Shown here: in pieces, positions 63,701 through 64,000 of the stretch | How positions within the stretch are numbered: the stretch's first letter is position 1 | Layout: the number at the start of each line of letters is the position of its first letter | Origin: a virus | Reading direction: 5' to 3' (one strand) | Length of the DNA: 64,000 nucleotides | Virus record (IMG/VR): IMGVR_UViG_3300032401_001693 | Location: 1 to 64,000 of that record | The notes under the pieces: generated by a model | What the model was told of the DNA's origin: nothing | The model's database searches: none | Seen by the model: only the letters and a program-made list of their open reading frames with translations | Program-made: the position numbers and the translations under genes

Positions 63701-64000
63701 GCAAATCTGGATATAGTGGATATTCAGGTGGAAGTGGATATAGTGGAATTTCAGGTTACTCAGCTTATAGTGGCTATTCTGGAATTAGCGGTCAACAAGG
63801 TGTTGGTTATTCGGGTTTTTCAGCTTATTCTGGTTATTCTGGTTACTCGGCCTATTCTGGAAAATCAGGATATAGTGGCTACTCAGGTGTGGGTCCTTCA
63901 GGTTATTCTGGTTACAGTGGGTTGGGAGGTTCTGGATACTCAGGTTATAGTGCTGAGAGTCCAGGTCCTTCTGGCTATTCTGGTTATTCGAGTACAAGCG
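60799..64000 (+). CDS. Giant Gly-Tyr-Ser collagen-like fibre, partial
   Basis: At least 1067 residues; no stop before the window ends. A short N-terminal domain (MATLDKKLGQLPEVTVPKSDDIVYIV) is followed by hundreds of residues of Gly-X-Y triplets dominated by Gly-Tyr-Ser, with occasional GPQGPIGF. At 62440-62660 (SGNILQSSGSGW ... YYKSDTKQLLIGDG) and 63025-63220 (WTVSHNLG ... VVSSGG) it carries the same modules as the fibre at 22699. Codons in the repeats vary, so the pattern is kept at protein level. It is probably a long trimeric tail fibre. Confidence 0.85.
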   Translation, partial: MATLDKKLGQLPEVTVPKSDDIVYIVTDPATRPADKKIKISNLSSVLGTSGYSGYSGISGAYGDSGFSGFSGIDGQYAGQGVSGYSGYSSAAEGPQGPIGFSGFSGYSGEIGFSGYSAYSGYSSQQPGPQGPVGFTGESGYSGYSGLGLSGYSGASGYSGVGTSGYSGVGISGYSGRSGYSGISGMGVSGYSGYSSEMEGPQGPIGFTGESGYSGDLGISGYSGYSSPGSSGYSGYSSVVPGTSGYSAYSGYLGSSGYSGSSGYSGYSGQGVSGYSGYSSTVVGPQGPIGFSGYSAYSGYSSVSGYSGYSGYSSSSGYSGYSSISGYSGYSSVSGYSGYSSISGYSGYSAYSGYSGYDAGAAYSGYSGPSGYSGYSGISGYSAYSGISGYSAYSGYSGISGYSGYSSTVVGPSGYSGYSGPSGLGYSGWSGISGYSAYSGVGTSGYSGYSGVGTSGYSGYSSAVVGVSGYSGYSSPGSSGYSGYSGLGGSGYSGYSSAVVGPSGYSGYSGPSGLGYSGWSGRSGYSGYSSGMPGVSGYSGYSGALPVYGTSGNILQSSGSGWISTNQLSIASIDLSNATSSIPWLVGVTAGDAASGHAYYKSDTKQLLIGDGVTANPVSGGSSGYSGYSSPGSSGYSGYSSPGTSGYSGYSGYSSAVIGPSGYSGYSSPGSSGYSAYSGYSAQPGGSSGYSGYSGLGGSGYSGYSAESPGPSGYSGYSGQNGTIGINGTSGYSGYSGGGANYVHTQSGASTSWTVSHNLGNLEVIVQVFDGSNNQVIPKSVVWDTVNQCTITFSSAVAGKAVVSSGGGVSGFSGKSGYSGYSGISGYSGYSGQGWSGWSGYSGYSGKSGYSGYSGYSGGSGYSGYSSAVIGPSGYSGYSSPGSSGYSGYSSPGSSGYSGYSSLGSSGYSGYSSPGSSGYSGYSAESPGPSGYSGYSGYSSEGTSGFSGVSGYSGVGTSGYSGYSGYSGKSGYSGYSGGSGYSGISGYSAYSGYSGISGQQGVGYSGFSAYSGYSGYSAYSGKSGYSGYSGVGPSGYSGYSGLGGSGYSGYSAESPGPSGYSGYSSTS

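Noticed and set aside
61817-63997. Long minus-strand ORFs rich in Asn, Gln, His and Leu
   Set aside because: They are the antisense of the Gly-Tyr-Ser repeats, have no ribosome sites and overlap an uninterrupted + strand fibre gene.
1-64000. Alternative genetic code (stop reassignment)
   Set aside because: TAA, TAG and TGA all end full-length recognisable genes such as terminase, portal and capsid.

Overview
The window is part of a large tailed double-stranded DNA phage (or prophage) genome of an unidentified bacterial host, probably from a metagenome. It is AT-rich. Every convincing gene lies on the + strand, most are preceded by AGGAGG-type Shine-Dalgarno sequences, and neighbours often overlap by ATGA. 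The head-gene order is recognisable: small terminase, large terminase, portal, MuF-type head protein, prohead protease, probable scaffold, major capsid protein, then collagen-like fibre. I see no integrase, replication or tail-tube genes here. Five sites with a TATATAAAT core resemble T4-type late promoters, consistent with late expression.

Layout. 0-5 kb: a structured RNA leader, coiled-coil proteins, terminase small subunit, a tRNA-Thr gene interrupted in its T-loop, a secreted Asn/Thr-repeat protein and a 330-base non-coding block with RNA-like stems. 5-13.5 kb: HD hydrolase, an iteron-like repeat, terminase large subunit and many small accessory proteins, including a 59-residue histone-fold protein; several end in the same basic tail (K-R-R-M-L-R). 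13.5-19 kb: topoisomerase IB, a glycosyltransferase and many copies of a short N-terminal leader (MKQVYVVxLDEEFEKA followed by a basic stretch), some shuffled and broken. 19-24 kb: nucleotidyltransferase-like, GNAT-like and two tandem radical SAM-SPASM enzymes, directly followed by a Gly-Tyr-Ser collagen-like fibre. 24.7-34 kb: portal split by a LAGLIDADG intein, membrane and holin-like proteins, phosphoesterase, and a papain-type protease split by an HNH intein. 34.5-50.5 kb: a dense run of enzyme genes (PI3/4-kinase-like, M14 peptidase, Cys-protease/HD fusion, ADP-ribosyltransferase, AdoMet-decarboxylase-like, GNAT, and a 1574-residue MuF polyprotein). 50.5-61 kb: phosphoesterase, protease, scaffold, major capsid protein, terminator and virion-type paralog pairs. 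60.8-64 kb: a giant Gly-Tyr-Ser fibre running off the window.

Main interpretation. Two families of short peptides mark unrelated proteins. Type A is the MKQVYVVxLDEEFEKA leader. Type B is [I/V]LEKA followed by GYxRTRKGKxExVKPxTR, and it sits at N termini or exactly between domains of fused proteins. Both contain [I/L/V]xE, like the T4 prohead protease site, and both are followed by a basic patch. By analogy with the capsid-targeting sequences of T4 internal proteins and Alt, I infer that these label cargo for the phage head, are cut by the prohead protease (which itself carries type B), and that the kinase, ADP-ribosyltransferase, HD hydrolase, nucleotidyltransferases, acetyltransferase and peptidases are injected with the DNA. 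This fits the published idea of phage polyvalent proteins, but the address-tag reading is my inference.

Other features worth attention: the prohead protease carries a copy of the capsid protein N-terminal segment; the twin radical SAM enzymes sit against a fibre rich in possible substrate repeats; a tRNA gene is split inside its T-loop; and the phage encodes a histone-fold protein.
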